A DNA stretch of 64,000 nucleotides from Azorinus chamasolen (lineage: Eukaryota; Mollusca; Bivalvia; Cardiida; Solecurtidae): the NCBI GenBank assembly GCA_963576725.1, contig OY755244.1:85741121-85805120 (forward strand). The letters run 5' to 3'. A model generated the notes under the pieces. The model made no database searches, was not told the DNA's origin, and worked only from the letters and a program-made list of their open reading frames with translations. Numbering within the stretch: position 1 is the first letter of the stretch; the number at the start of each line of letters is the position of its first letter. Shown piece after piece: positions 10,651 through 22,083 of this stretch. The translations under genes and the position numbers were made by a program.

Positions 10651-10818
10651 CATATATATACCAAATAATGACTAATGGACATGGGTATTGGCACTGAGTA
10701 GAAATTGTAGAATCATATCTATATTATTTCATAAGCCAACAGATCAGACCCTGATCAGACTTATCTGGATCTACTCTGTTTGCAAAGGCGTAAAAAGGCG
10801 TATTAATGGAGTAAAGCA
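10645..10818 (+). mobile_element. Family B MITE, shortened
   Basis: GAAATTGTAGAATCATATCT; the hairpin centre is deleted (CCCTGATCAGACTTATCTGG ATC); right end GGCGTATTAATGGAGTAAAG. Confidence 0.8.
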
Positions 10819-10826
10819 TCAAAGAT

Positions 10827-11063
10827 TTAACCCTTTCCTCCATAAATACATGTACGCCTTTCTATTCCCCGTAATAGTCACTTCTTGAAACCATTTTGAT
10901 AAATAGAGCATTTGCTCCTAAGGAGCAAATGCTCTATTTATCACAATGGTTTCAATACTACACAACTCTAACATTTTCCTTTTCTCTAGTTAATGCTCCT
11001 CTTCGGTAGATTTATTCAAAGAGGTTAGGTTTAAAAATAGCCTATGAGGGAATGAACCGTTAA
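10827..11063 (-). mobile_element. Family A MITE
   Basis: TTAACCCTTTCCTCCATAAA; loop CTCCTAAGGAG; right end decayed (GGGAATGAACCGTTAA). Confidence 0.88.
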
Positions 11064-11084
11064 AAAAAACAATAGAAGGTCACA

Positions 11085-11165
11085 CAGTTTGAATCCTGAA
11101 GAGATGATGAAATTCTCTTCATCTCGGGATTGAGACTCCTTTGGATCCGAACTCTTTACATTGAA
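11085..11165. repeat. Family D hairpin, decayed
   Basis: CACAGTTTGAATCCTGAAGA GATG...TGAGACTCCTTTGGATCCGA ACTCTTT; the arms pair poorly. Confidence 0.5.
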
Positions 11166-11317
11166 AAAACTGAATCAGAGGGAACATACATTGTCTAATT
11201 AGAATGTGCATAGCGTTCTGTTAACTTGGTAAATCTTTGTAACGAATTGGCAAAACATGTAGATGCATGTAGAGCTCCTCCTAGATAAGGGTTTGCATAG
11301 TTTATCAATAATAATTA

Positions 11318-11488
11318 CAGTAAAACCTCTCTCTAACGGCCACTAAATTATATCGAATATTTTGTGTTAAAAGCAGGTGGCTGCTTTAAGCAAGGTGGCC
11401 TATACTTTCACCTTGCTTTAAGCAGCCACCTGCCCTAAATACCAACTAATTAACACAAATTAGTGGCCGTTATAGAGAGGTTTTACTG
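11318..11488. mobile_element. Family C MITE, second intact copy
   Basis: The same 30-bp ends and flanking TA as the copy 1 kb upstream. The interior palindrome is collapsed: the central hairpin is shortened to AAGGTGGCCTATACTTTCACCTT while the outer GCAGGTGGCTGCTTTAAGC arms remain. Confidence 0.83.
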
Positions 11489-11534
11489 TACGTTCAGCAA
11501 GATTTATCCATGGATACTGAATGGACTCTGCCTT

Positions 11535-11805
11535 TTAACCCTTTACTCCATGAATATTCAGGTAACAAAATTTTAATAATGATGTCATGAATATTAATTA
11601 GATTAATTTGTTGTAATAGCACAAGGAGACAGGAAATTTTGGCCTTGGCAGAAACTGTAGAATCAGATCTATATTATTATAAATATCATGAGCAAACAGA
11701 GCAGACCCTGATCAGACAGCTCCTATAGGAGCCATCTGCTCTGGGTCAAATACTCTTTTTGCATGGGCCATTCCTCTTTGAAATATCAACACATAAAGGG
11801 TTCAC
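11535..11805 (+). mobile_element. Family B MITE
   Basis: TTAACCCTTTACTCCATGAA; hairpin GCAAACAGAGCAGACCCTGA TCAGACAGCTCC...TCTGCTCTGGGTC; right end ACATAAAGGGTTC. Confidence 0.87.
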
Positions 11806-12014
11806 TCTGTGCGTGCTAAGTAATTTTTCGTCTGCAACAATTGTCACTGCTTCAATTCTTAAAATAAAAATTATCTCATTTCTTTGTAAAAATATGGTCA
11901 AAGTGTCAAACAGTTTGGATCCAGATGAGACGCCACATTGTGTTGCGCCTCATCTGGATCCAAACTGTTTGCATAGGTAATCATGGTTTCACTGCTAGTG
12001 TGCAACCGTATTAA
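11802..12014 (+). mobile_element. Family D element, near complete
   Basis: GTTCACTCTGTGCGTGCTAA...CACTGCTAGTGTGCAACCGT ATTAA. Hairpin AGTTTGGATCCAGATGAGAC GCC...GCGCCTCATCTGGATCCAAA CTGTTTGC. It is bounded by a B copy and an A copy. Confidence 0.75.
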
Positions 12015-12243
12015 CCCATTACCCCATAGGCTGTTTTTAGATACAACCTCTTTGAATAAATCTACCGAAAAGGAGCATTAACTAGAGAAAAGGAAAATTT
12101 TAGAATTTTGTAGTTTGAAACCATTGTGATAAATATAGCATTTGCTCCTATAGGAGCAAATGCTCTATTTATCCCAATGGTTTCACAAAATGACTTTTAA
12201 ATACAGAGTCATCAAAAGTCATCAATATGAGGTAAAGGGTTAA
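12011..12243 (+). mobile_element. Family A MITE following a D element
   Basis: TTAACCCATTACCCCATAGG...GAGGTAAAGGGTTAA. The upstream D-type element ends at the same TTAA. Confidence 0.9.
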
Positions 12244-12589
12244 CAGCCTGATTTTAGATAGTTAGCAACGCCAAAATTGTTACAAACAGTCAGACAAACA
12301 CAGGCACACAAGGCTGCAGTCACTCAGAATCTTTCCACTCATAGAGGAACAAGACGAATACTGATGCAAGGCATTGGATCGCCGGGAAATTTGTGTACAA
12401 GGAAGGTTTTTAATAAGGAACTTTTTGTTAAGACAATTGAAATACAACATTTCATTAAAAACTTAACGAAATATGTAGCCTCTAGAGTGTAATGACGTAG
12501 TGACCTAGTTTCGAACCCAACATGATCCATATTTGAACTTGACCAAGATTGCATCCAAAAATAACGTATAAGTTGAAAGAAAAAACACC

Positions 12590-12740
12590 TAATATGGATA
12601 ATTATCATTAACCCCAAACCGCCATTAAAAAAAAATAGAAAGGAAAAAGAGAGAATTTTTTTTTCGTCAGCGGTGAGAATCGAACCAGGGCTGACTGCAC
12701 GATAGGCGACCTTGGTAACCACTACGCTATCAGGCCAGAC
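12590..12740 (-). mobile_element. tRNA-Asp-like SINE head
   Basis: On the minus strand a 76-nt tRNA-like head (12740 to 12665) has an A box TAGCGTAGTGG and B box GGTTCGATTCTC at normal spacing. GATAGCGTAGTGGTTA and CGCCTATCGTGC resemble tRNA-Asp. The acceptor and T stems do not pair properly, so it is not a functional tRNA. A-, T- and C-rich tail sequence follows. Where the element ends on the 12.3-12.6 kb side is unclear. Confidence 0.75.
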
Positions 12741-12743
12741 ATA

Positions 12744-13932
12744 CTTCAAGGGAAATTAAAGATGTATATAAAGTTATCATGCTACTATATTGACGACTTT
12801 TTTAAATAAAAAAAATAAAACGACTTTTTTAAATAAAAATAAATAAAACAATAAAACTTCATTACAACATTTATCACTCTCATGATAATTTAATCAATAA
12901 ACTCTAACAAGGGCGGTGATGGTCATAGACCTAAATATAGCCTGTTCAGTTCCATTAACGAGTGACGTTAGTCCTATCTAAAAATAGAAACCGAGACGAC
13001 GGAATTCGATTTTGACCATGTAGAGCCTCTGGTAGAATAATAACCATGTCTGTTTGAATTAACATATCGACTGTCGATTCAAATGATCTTATTTTTCAAA
13101 TTCGAGCACGTTTTCCCGTCTTGTAATGTAAGTCCCATCTACAGCACTAACCTATTATTCTCTATTAGGATATATCGCTTTCACATATAAAGGCACTAGC
13201 AAAGAGTTTGAATCTATTCATGACTTAACATGTGTATATCACGTGTATAAATATACTGATGTATGTATTACTTTTGTCGATATTTTTGGACAATAAACAA
13301 TGGTGACAAACAATTGGTCATTAAACAAAACTGTAATAATATGTCAAAATCTCTGAAGGGCATAATTTAGAACGAGAGCACCGCAAACAGGTGCACGACT
13401 ACAGTTTTGACCCGGCTTCAATTCTGCGACTTTGACCCGGCTTCATTTATGTTTACAAAACTGTTTTTGGCATTTAATGTCGATACTTCGACGAAAAAAG
13501 TGTCATAATTATTGTTATTATTGTACATTTGTTTGATAAATTTCTTTTTAAACATCGTATGAAGGTTTTTACATCACATATTTCACTACATCAATAATGC
13601 AGATAGAAACTATTCTCTGCCACGCTCTCATGAGCCAATTCATTTGGTTCCCCTCACCGATGTACGCTGAATAGACTTTGTAAAACTTGTCGCTACCCCT
13701 CCTACATGGGTAAATACTTTTGAACATTCCATTAGTGATCGCCGCTCATGCGGCGATCAATAACATGACACATTATTTCTCAGTATCAGCTAGGCTCATT
13801 AATGAGCGTAATCAACGTCTATCAGAAATTAAATCTAATTACTGGAATAATTGTCTTCCATTAGTGGCAACAATATTAGGGAGTTGTTTTGTACAATGCC
13901 ATGCATGTAACTGTGACTAATAATTACCCTTT
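12744..13932. other. Unassigned, low-repeat interval
   Basis: One of the few stretches free of MITEs. GATCGCCGCTCATGCGGCGA TC (13738-13759) is a short perfect palindrome. Frames are short with no known domain. It could hold an upstream regulatory region or a non-coding exon, but nothing in the sequence shows it. Confidence 0.4.
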
Positions 13933-14154
13933 TTAACCCTTTACTCCATTAAACAGAAAAGACAGAGACCCTATAGTAGCCCTCTGATCAAAGTATGTTC
14001 CGATTGCTTATGAAGTAATAAAAATCTGGTTTTACAATTTTTCCTGTCTTGTTCAAATAATTCTTATTTCGTATGTGATTATAAATAAAAGTAAAGCTTA
14101 TTAATATGTATGATGTCATTATTTCTTTCATGAATATTCATGGAGTAAAGGGTA
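13933..14154 (-). mobile_element. Family B MITE
   Basis: TTAACCCTTTACTCCATTAA...TTCATGGAGTAAAGGGTA; the hairpin is shortened to ACAGAGACCCTATAGTAGCC CTCTGATCAAAGTATGTTCC. Confidence 0.82.
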
Positions 14155-14221
14155 TTCTAAGTCTCTCCTGACCAGATTGTAAAGCTAACACTATTTTGAT
14201 GACAAAGTAAATTAGACTGAC

Positions 14222-14300
14222 GAAGTAATAAATAGAGTAGACCCTGATCAAAGTGCTCCTGAAGGAGTTGTTTTACCAGGATTTACACTATTTGTACTAT
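14222..14300. repeat. G/F-like hairpin
   Basis: AATAAATAGAGTAGACCCTG ATCAAAGTGCTCCTGAAGGA GTTG...CCAGGATTTACACTATTTGT; ends not found. Confidence 0.5.
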
Positions 14301-14349
14301 GTTTGTCTGTCTGAATACCTAGGGCAATTAATTAGGGTAACTACTAGTT

Positions 14350-15432
14350 GAAAGCATACTGATACATAGCGGGTATATCGTAGCAGGGTACTTAGTTTGA
14401 GAGCATACTGATACATCTAGGTAAATGGTAGCAGGGTACTTAGTTTGAAAGCATTCTCAGGTAGATAACAGGTACCGGTATATGGTAGCAGGGTACTTAG
14501 TTTGAGAGCATACTGGTACATAGCAGGTATATGGTAGCAGAGTACTTAGTTTGATAGTATACTGGTACACAGCAGGTATATGGTAGCTGGGTACTTAGTT
14601 TGAGAGCATACTGGTACGTAGCAGGTATATGGTAGCAGGGTACATAGTTTGAGAGCATACTGATACATAGCAGGTACATGGTAGCAGGGTACATAGTTTG
14701 AGAGCATATTGGTACACAGCAGGTATATTGTAGGTGGGTACTTAGTTTGAAAGCATACTGGTACATAGCAGGTATATGGTAGCACAGTGTTTAATAATAG
14801 TTTGAGAGCATACTGGTATACAGCATGTGTACGGTAGCAGGGTGCTTAGTTTAAAAGCATACTGATATACTCGTATAGGTATATGATAGCAGGGTACTTA
14901 GTTTGAGAACATATTGGTACATAGCAGGTAAATGGTAGCAGGGTACTTACACATACATGTAGGTATATGGTAGCAGGGTTCTTAGTTTGTGAGCATACTG
15001 ATACATAGCAGGTATATGGTAGCAGGGTACTTAGTTTGTGAGCATACTGATACATAGCAGGTATATGGTAGCAGGGTACTTAGTTTGTGAGCATACTGAT
15101 ACATAGCAGGTATATGGTAGCAGGGTACTTAGTTTGTGAGCATACTGATACATAGCAGGTATATGGTAGCAGGGTACTTAGTTTGATAGCATACTGATAC
15201 ATGACAGGTGTATGGTAGCAGGGTATGTAGTTTGAGAACATACTGGCACATAGCAGGTATATGGTAGCAGAGTACATAGTTTGAAAGCATACTGGTACAT
15301 ATATAGCAGGTATATGGTAGCAGGGTACTTACAGTTTAAGAGCATACTGATACATAGCAGGTATATGAGAGCAGGGTACTTAGTTTGAGAGCATACTGGC
15401 ACATAGCAGGTATATGGTAGCAGGGTACTTAC
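14350..15432. repeat. 48-bp minisatellite
   Basis: About 22 units of the form TTAGTTTGAGAGCATACTGA TACATAGCAGGTATATGGTA GCAGGGTAC. Units between 14970 and 15180 are almost identical (TTTGTGAGCATACTGATACA), which suggests recent local amplification. Confidence 0.94.
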
Positions 15433-15593
15433 AGTTCATAGTTCATCATTTTACATTTAGTGTGCTGCAAAGTTAGATTGGTGATAGGGACTAACAAAAG
15501 TGAAAATCTTCTTTTGCAAAACCAGCGTTCAATAATATGCAGCCTGGCCTGGACACAATTTTTGTAGAGGTACATAATAGATCACTTACCCTC

Positions 15594-15846
15594 TTAACCC
15601 ATTCCCTCATATAAACACCTTTTCACACTCTTTGAAAACAGAGTAGACCCAGATCAGACAGCTCCTATATATATGAGCCATCTGATCAGGCTCTTTTCTG
15701 TTTACTTTTGACATGATACATATCTGATTCTACAGTTTTTGTCAAAGCAAAACATTTTCTTGAAAAGTTTTAATTTTAAAAATTCAGCTACTAAATATTA
15801 TGTTGTCATTATTTCTTACATGAATACTGAACAGGGAAAGGTTTAA
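15594..15846 (-). mobile_element. Family B MITE
   Basis: TTAACCCATTCCCTCATATA...GAACAGGGAAAGGTTTAA; hairpin AACAGAGTAGACCCAGATCA GACAGCTCC with TATATATA tip. Confidence 0.9.
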
Positions 15847-15888
15847 CCTGGAGAGTGATACAGGGATATCATGGCCTTCATGTATTAA

Positions 15889-16345
15889 AGAGGAAGTCCT
15901 TACAATGAATGCATATTTTCAATAATATCATAACACTTGGTATTTGTTACACTCAATAATTATTATGAAGAATGTCAATTTGAACTCATCAATACTTGTA
16001 TTTTTTGTTCTACAACAAAGTATTATCGGCCTTTTCCGTTAAAATGTCCGCGTTTTGCTGATGATCACCCGATCCCTCAGTTGTTTACATAACAGCTTTT
16101 CTCGGAAGTGGTCGGAGAGAGACGCCAATGGCGCCAACAGATACGAAACTAAAACTCAACCCGAATAAAACAGAAAAATCAGGGAATAAAATCGGGATCG
16201 TTGATATCAAAGACATGGATGTTTTGTCATTTTCAATGTTTATTGGATAGGTTTTCTTGCGATTTACTATTTTTCAGCATATAAACATATGTGTTTTGTA
16301 TATTTTAGGTATTCCTGAAACATGTCGAATGTAGGGACTTCCCCA
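15889..16345. mobile_element. TTAA-flanked element with GGAAGTCC inverted ends
   Basis: The left end AGAGGAAGTCCTTACA and the complement of the right end TGGGGAAGTCCCTACA form imperfect inverted repeats, each bordered by TTAA (15885-15888 and 16346-16349). The interior has a short plus-strand frame from ATG 16126 (41 codons, MAPTDTKLKLNPNKTEKSGN...) that I do not recognise. The ends differ from the TTAACCC MITEs. Confidence 0.6.
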
Positions 16346-16464
16346 TTAAGAATGATGCAGGATATAATGTTTATTATGTCAGCATTATAGGCTTACTCAC
16401 CCTTCAGATGATGCAGTTCAGATATAGAAAACACGTTGAATCCTGTTAGATGATAATGATACGC

Positions 16465-16580
16465 ACTGCATCTTTAATCCACACCCAGTCACGTGTAACG
16501 TGACTGGGTGTGCCAGTCACGTCACAGTGTGCCAGTCACGTTACATGTACTACCTGGTGTGGTTAAAGATGCATTGGGTG
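16465..16580. repeat. Short palindromic element with CAGTCACGT arms
   Basis: GCATCTTTAATCCACACC and GGTGTGGTTAAAGATGCA are inverted ends; CCAGTCACGTGTAACGTGAC TGG is an internal palindrome followed by two more CAGTCACGT copies. Confidence 0.7.
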
Positions 16581-16599
16581 TCATTTCTTTGCAACCATG

Positions 16600-16724
16600 G
16601 TAGCTTAATGTAGAACAAAAGTATAATGGAGAAAGCTCTCATGGGAGCTTAATGCATTATTTTGATTCTGATTAAGCAGCCTCTTGCCCTTAAATACATC
16701 CATGTTATAGGGAGGATTTACTGT
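16600..16724. repeat. Family C copy, decayed
   Basis: AGAAAGCTCTCATGGGAGCTT is the core, followed by TTAAGCAGCCTCTTGCCC. The right end AGGGAGGATTTACTGTA is still recognisable; the left end is lost. Confidence 0.6.
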
Positions 16725-16739
16725 ATGTATGCAAATTAG

Positions 16740-16926
16740 CCTTTAGCTAAGCTTCTGCATATATTTGTCACCTTTGACCCCATGACAGACACTATATAAT
16801 TAGGTCTTTATTATCCCATAAACAAACAGAGCAGACCTTGATCAGACAGCGTCTACAGGACCTGTCTGATTTGTGTCTGCTCTGTTTCAAATGCTTAAAA
16901 AGGCGTATTCATGGAGTAAAGGGTTT
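16740..16926 (+). mobile_element. Family B MITE
   Basis: ACAAACAGAGCAGACCTTGA TCAGACAGCGTCTACAGGAC CTGTCTGATTTGTGTCTGCT hairpin, right end GGCGTATTCATGGAGTAAAG GGTTT. Confidence 0.8.
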
Positions 16927-16984
16927 AAAACTGAAATACAAAGCAGTTTTTGTTGACAAAATTTGATGTTCAAGGGTAAGCTGT

Positions 16985-17402
16985 TTACATATAGAGATGC
17001 CTTTTCACAACTTTTCAAACAGTAGACCCATACCTGCAAAATACAAATACAAATACAAATTTTATTTATAGTCGGATGACATATAACAAATAACATATGC
17101 TATGTATAGCTTTTAACCAACTCTATAGCTTTTGACCGACTCTATAGCTTCTGGCTGACTCTATAGCTTTTGACTGACTCTAAAAGCTTCTGACCTTTTG
17201 CAAACAGTGTAAACCTGTTTCAGACAAATCCTGGTAGGGAAACTGACCAGCTTTGTTTGATTATCAAGTTTAGTTCTGTATCCACAATTTTTGCCAATTG
17301 CAAAAACATCCAGTGTTCATATACCAGTATAAGATGACTGCTACTAAATATTTATTTTGTCAGTGTTTCTTACAGGAACATTCATGAGGTAAAGGTTTTA
17401 AT
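16985..17402 (-). mobile_element. Family B MITE containing a minisatellite
   Basis: GATGCCTTTTCACAACTTTT CAAACAGTAGACCC at the left, GTCAGTGTTTCTTACAGGAA CATTCATGAGGTAAAGG at the right; ATACAAATACAAATACAAAT and the 24-bp minisatellite lie between. Confidence 0.65.
17103..17205. repeat. 24-bp minisatellite, four units
   Basis: CTATAGCTTTTGACCGACT-type units repeat four times inside a B-type MITE (about 16985-17400), separating the MITE hairpin arms. Confidence 0.75.
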
Positions 17403-17741
17403 GTGCGGACATGAAAAGGCTTTTGTATCTACCTTGCCAGTGAGTAATCTTCCTGGATTGATGTCTATTCATGCAAAATAAAACATATACGGCAAAAATG
17501 TTCATATTACCGTAATTGCTCTAAGCATTTGGACACCAAGCCCCCCCACCCCTTACCAGTTTGTACAGCTGAATACCGTATTTTCATGAGTAAATACTCT
17601 AATAAAATCTCCCTTACATCTTTCTTGGAGGAAGGTGGAAGTGGGTGGGTGGTGAGACTCAAACGATCGATAAAACAACACTAAAACTTTATATACCAGT
17701 AACAACCATCAAATTTTTATAAGGAAATACCGATTTTACAA

Positions 17742-17842
17742 AATACAGGTGGTAGCTCAGTACAAACTGAAAGCAATGCAGAAAGCTCCCCTAGGAGCTT
17801 TCTGAATTGCTTTCATTCTGGATTAAGCAACCACTTGTGTTT
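17742..17842. repeat. Family C core palindrome
   Basis: AGGTGGTAGCTCAG...GCAGAAAGCTCCCCTAGGAG...TTAAGCAACCACTT forms an imperfect hairpin of about 40-bp arms. Confidence 0.65.
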
Positions 17843-18203
17843 AAAATGGAAGATGTTACCCCTCTGGGAGAATTTATTAGAGATAATATTGTACAATATT
17901 ATTGCTAATAAATTCTCAGAAATACTGTTACAGCAACCTAAAACCCAATAAAAACTAAACCAAACAACAAGCCTATCAAACTTCACATAGTTGATTACGA
18001 TCATTACAATAGCTAGAATCTAGTAAGGGGTCACTACTCTATTATGCATGTTTAAAGAATTATGTCCCTTTGTAACAGTGATTGAGTTATGTCCCTTTTT
18101 AACTGTTTTTTTACTGCAATAGATGAGCATTGGTATATGCTGGTGTGTGCTGTTTTTACCTCAAACTATTGACCAAGTGTCAGAAGAGATGTGCCTCATT
18201 GGA

Positions 18204-18420
18204 TTAACCCATTCCATCATAATGATGCCTCTAAATGTCACTTTTTGAAACCATTGTGATAAAAAGAGCATTTGCTCCAAGGGAGCAAATGCTCTTTGTA
18301 TCACAATGGTTTCAAAACTGCACAATTCTAAAAGTTTCCTTTTCTCTAGTAAATGCCTCTTTTTGATGGACTAATTGAAAGATGTTGGGTCTAAAAATAG
18401 CCTATGAGGGAATGGGTTAA
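18204..18420 (-). mobile_element. Family A MITE
   Basis: Core AACCATTGTGATAAAAAGAG...CTCTTTGTATCACAATGGTT has changed on both arms (TAAAAAGAG/CTCTTTGTA), only partly complementary. Confidence 0.88.
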
Positions 18421-18640
18421 GCTATGTATGTCATGTTGCACTTTACATGATAAAGGTTACTGTTTCAGGATGATACTGATGGACATGGGTCAAGTGATTC
18501 TCTCTAGATCTTGCACCAGTCCCTTGTACTGCATGATACTGCACTTACCAGTATATGTGCACATGTCATGTACAAAGAGTACAAGAGAACAGGATAATTC
18601 TACCATGACTAACTACCCACTTTTGTACTCTCTATAACTC

Positions 18641-18641
18641 T

Positions 18642-18738
<97 letters not shown>
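18641..18738. repeat. (CT)n microsatellite, about 49 repeats
   Basis: An uninterrupted CT dinucleotide tract of 98 bp. Open frames on either strand here (Ser/Leu or Arg/Glu rich) are translations of the tract. Confidence 0.97.
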
Positions 18739-18740
<2 letters not shown>

Positions 18741-18814
18741 GATGGACAATATAAATTTTAGCAAAAACAAAGAAACACAAATTAAACAGCATAACCTAGG
18801 GACCAACATGCCCC

Positions 18815-19028
18815 TCTCTCCCCCTCTGTGTCTGTCTCTGTCTCTCTGATTGTCTGTCTCTCTCTGTCTCTGTGTCTGTCTCTCTCTGTCCCTGTCTGTC
18901 CCTCTGTCTTTCCTCTTTGTCTTTCTGACTCTCTCTGTCTCTGTGTGTGTCTCTCTCACTCTCTATACTCTCTGTCTCTGTCTGTGTGTGTGTGGGTTTT
19001 TTTTTTTTTGGGGGGGGGGGGGGGGGGG
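18815..19028. repeat. CTCTGT-rich tract ending in T-run and G-run
   Basis: Imperfect TCTCTGTCTCTGTGTC repeats run for 170 bp, then GTGTGTGTGGG, twelve or so T and about nineteen G. The assembled length of the homopolymers is unreliable. Confidence 0.9.
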
Positions 19029-19184
19029 CTGCGTTTGCATGCACACATGTGGAAGACATGGTGCCCAAATAAGTCTATTATAATATGTGATGTTAGCATT
19101 GACAGTACAACATAGTTATATACAATGTGTTGTAAAATGTACTGTGAACATGTGCTGAGTATTTGGTCAATATGGCTCAATCTT

Positions 19185-20180
19185 AAAGTGCATTCCTATC
19201 TTAGGTACATGTACTTGGTCGCTAAACTCATTTCTTTCTTCTGTACTTTGTTGCTAAAGGTCAGTCAAATATTCTGTACTTGTTTGCTAAAGCTTAGTCC
19301 TATCTTTGGTACTAATGGTTGCTAAAGCGCATTCCTATCTTAAGTATTTTTGGTTGCTTAAGCTCAGTCCTATCTTCTGTACTTTGTTGATAAAGCTTTG
19401 TCCTATCTTCGGTATGTGGTTTCTAAAGCTCAGTCCTATCTTAGGCACTTTTGGTTGCTTAAGCTCAGTCCTATCTTCTGTACTTTGTTGATAAAGCTTT
19501 GTCCTATTTCTGTATGTGGTTTCTAAAGCTCAGTCCTATCTTAGGCACTTTTGGTTGCTTAAGCTCAGTCCTATCTTCTGTACTTTGTTGATAAAGCTTT
19601 GTCCTATCTTCGGTATGTGGTTTCTAAAGCTCAGTCCTATCTTAGGCACTTTTGGTTGCTTAAGCTCAGTCCTATCTTCTGTACTTTGTTGATAAAGCTT
19701 TGTCCTATCTTCTGTATGTGGTTTCTAAAGCTCAGTCCTATCTTAGGCACTTTTGGTTGCTTAAGCTCAGTCCTATCTTCTGTACTTTGTTGATAAAGCT
19801 TTGTCCTATCTTCGGTATGTGGTTTCTAAAGCTGGCAGTCCTATCTTAGGCACTTTTGGTTGCTTAAGCTCAGTCCTATCTTCTGTACTTTGTTGATAAA
19901 GCTTTGTCCTATCTTCTGTATGTGGTTTCTAAAGCTCAGTCCTATCTTAGGCACTTTTGGTTGCTTAAGTTCAGTCCTATCTTCTGTACTTTGTTGATAA
20001 AGCTTTGTCCTATCTTCTGTATGTGGTTTCTAAAGCTCAGTCCTATCTTCAGTACATGGTTGCTATTAAGCTTAGTTCTATCTTTGGTACTAATGGTTGC
20101 TAAAGCTCAGTCCTATCTTCTGTACTTGGTTGTTAAAGCTCAGTCCTATCTTTGGTACTTGGTTGCTCAAACGCAGTCCT
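19185..20180. repeat. 35-bp minisatellite with about 104-bp higher-order unit
   Basis: Monomers of the type GGTTGCTAAAGCTCAGTCCT ATCTTCTGTACTT. From about 19345 to 20035 three variant monomers repeat as a block (TTGGTTGCTTAAGCTCAGTC; TTGTTGATAAAGCTTTGTCC; GTGGTTTCTAAAGCTCAGTC), while monomers at both array edges are unordered. Confidence 0.92.
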
Positions 20181-20370
20181 AGAACTTAGGAGATGAACAG
20201 ATTTGAAGATAAAATCAATGCCCTTAAAATGGTTAATAAAATATGATTTTAGATGACCCTTTATTCATGACTCTGATATAACCCAATTAATCCAAGTATT
20301 CAATACCCAATCTTCCGTCTCCAGCACTATGTATAGCTGAATAAATTAAATTGATACCAGTTTGATAATT

Positions 20371-20584
20371 TTAACCCTTACTATGCTGAGTTTTCAAATG
20401 GACTCTTCCAAAATTCAAACAGGCCAAGCTTATGGTGAATGTATAGCTATTTCCCTAAAGAAAGGTGTAACATGACAAACAGTGCAGGCCCTGATGAGAG
20501 GGCTCCTTAGAGGAGCCCTCTCATCTGGGTCTTCACTGTTTGCAAAGGACATTGGTGACTCGTGTTCCGCACAGTAAGGGTTAA
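20371..20584. mobile_element. Family F TTAA-MITE, near complete
   Basis: TTAACCCTTACTATGCTGAG...CGCACAGTAAGGGTTAA. Hairpin CAAACAGTGCAGGCCCTGAT GAGAGGGCTCC TTAG GGAGCCCTCTCATCTGGGTC TTCACTGTTTGC. Confidence 0.88.
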
Positions 20585-21713
20585 ACTAGAATTGACATAG
20601 TAGTAAATAATAAAGACCCGGATCAAACTGGGTCTGCACTATTTGCCGAAGGTTGTATTTCTGAATACTTTGGGTAATTTTGGTATACTTCATTTCGTAA
20701 TTGCAAGAGTGTTTGCCCTTGTGCAGCAGTCTTCCAATCATTACCAATGTATTTGATAGTTGGTATTATACCCCAGTCTGATTTAGAATAATTAGCTTAA
20801 TCCTGTGGTAAAATATGGAGTTTGCTAACTCTCTTCAGTCTGATTGGCTTTTCAGTATTATTTGATTATTAAGGTTTTAGAGAATTGTTGGCCAAGTGGC
20901 AATTTGACTCCTGTTTTGATAGATAGTGAATTACTCTTTGTTTGATCTGGATCCAAGCTTTTTGCAAATGTCTGTAGTTAACAGGGCAATGGTTATTGAC
21001 CCAAGAACGGAAACAATTTCTGGTCTTTGATGGAATTCCCCAGAGCCTGTTGCTCTTAGCTAACATTGCAAATTACCAGGGAATAATGTCATCAGCGGTA
21101 AAGCAGGAGTAATTGAGGCTTGATACAAGAATCCAATGTCTCTCATGTAAGATTCATGTGGAATTTGGGAGTACCAACAATTAGGACACCAACAATTAGG
21201 ACATAGATGCATTAACATGTTTCAAGAATAATTCCTTTATTTTCCCTATAATGTTGTGACCAGTCTTTAGAAGTGACTTTTCGAGAACATTCTAAAGAAG
21301 GGGTCACAATATATAGTGTTTTGTTTAGAAATGATGATTTTAGTATTGAAACTATGCCTCTTATGGCTGTACAGAAATATCCTGTTGCTGAAATTGTAAT
21401 TATAAAATGTCTTTAAACCCTGCATTTAGAAGATGCATAAGATTTACTGGGATAAGTAGTGAACAACCAAGGCATGAAAAGTGCTTCGAAAAATAAATAC
21501 TGCAGAAAGAGTCTGAGTGCAATTGTTTGATGACCTATACTAATAGTTTTGATTGCGATGAGATTAGGCAATTTATCAGATTACAATCAACTAGACATCT
21601 GAGCATGCTTTTGAAATAAAGTAGAAGAAAAGTCTTCACTGTTAATTGAAGCAAACTTCATTTAGCAGTTGATGATTCGGGATGGAAATGTTATTTGTTC
21701 CAATCCATTCTTA
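20585..21713. other. Unassigned interval
   Basis: GATCTGGATCCAAGC near 20945 is a D-like arm, AAAGACCCGGATCAAACTGG GTCTGCACTATTTG at 20612 a collapsed F/G hairpin, and CCAACAATTAGGACA is repeated in tandem at 21174-21202. Otherwise nothing is recognised. Confidence 0.4.
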
Positions 21714-21927
21714 TTAATCAACATTCCCTCATAGGCTATTTTTAGACCCAACCTCTTGGAATAAATCTACCGAAAAGGAGAATTTACTAGAGAAATGGAA
21801 AAGTTTAGAATTGTATAGTATTGAACCCATTGTGGTAAATAGAGCAAATGCTCTATTTATCACAATGGCTTCAAAAAGTGACATTTACAGAGGTATAGAA
21901 AGGCATATTTGTGGAGGAAAGGGTTAA
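21714..21927 (+). mobile_element. Family A MITE with shortened hairpin
   Basis: The hairpin tip is lost: GTGGTAAATAGAGCAAATGC TCTATTTATCAC, leaving AGAGCAAATGCTCT as the centre. Confidence 0.85.
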
Positions 21928-22083
21928 GAAAGGTCAGTGCATACTTTGGACAGTCTAAATTAGGCAAATAGGGAAGACCCCAATCAAACTGATCTGGAAG
22001 CTTTAATTAAGGGAGCAATATGATCAGGGTCTACACCATAATGTCAGTCTAATGTAAAGTTATCAAAATGGTTAAAAATTGAA

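Noticed and set aside
12665..12740. tRNA-Asp gene
   Set aside because: A and B boxes present, but acceptor and T stems do not pair and the anticodon position reads ATC; better explained as a SINE head.
15889..16345. Reverse transcriptase fragment (KLNPNKTE-like string near 16150)
   Set aside because: Only one short string resembles the RT motif; no other RT blocks nearby.
18609..19115. Several overlapping frames on both strands (Arg/Glu or Ser/Leu rich)
   Set aside because: Direct translations of the (CT)n and CTCTGT tracts.
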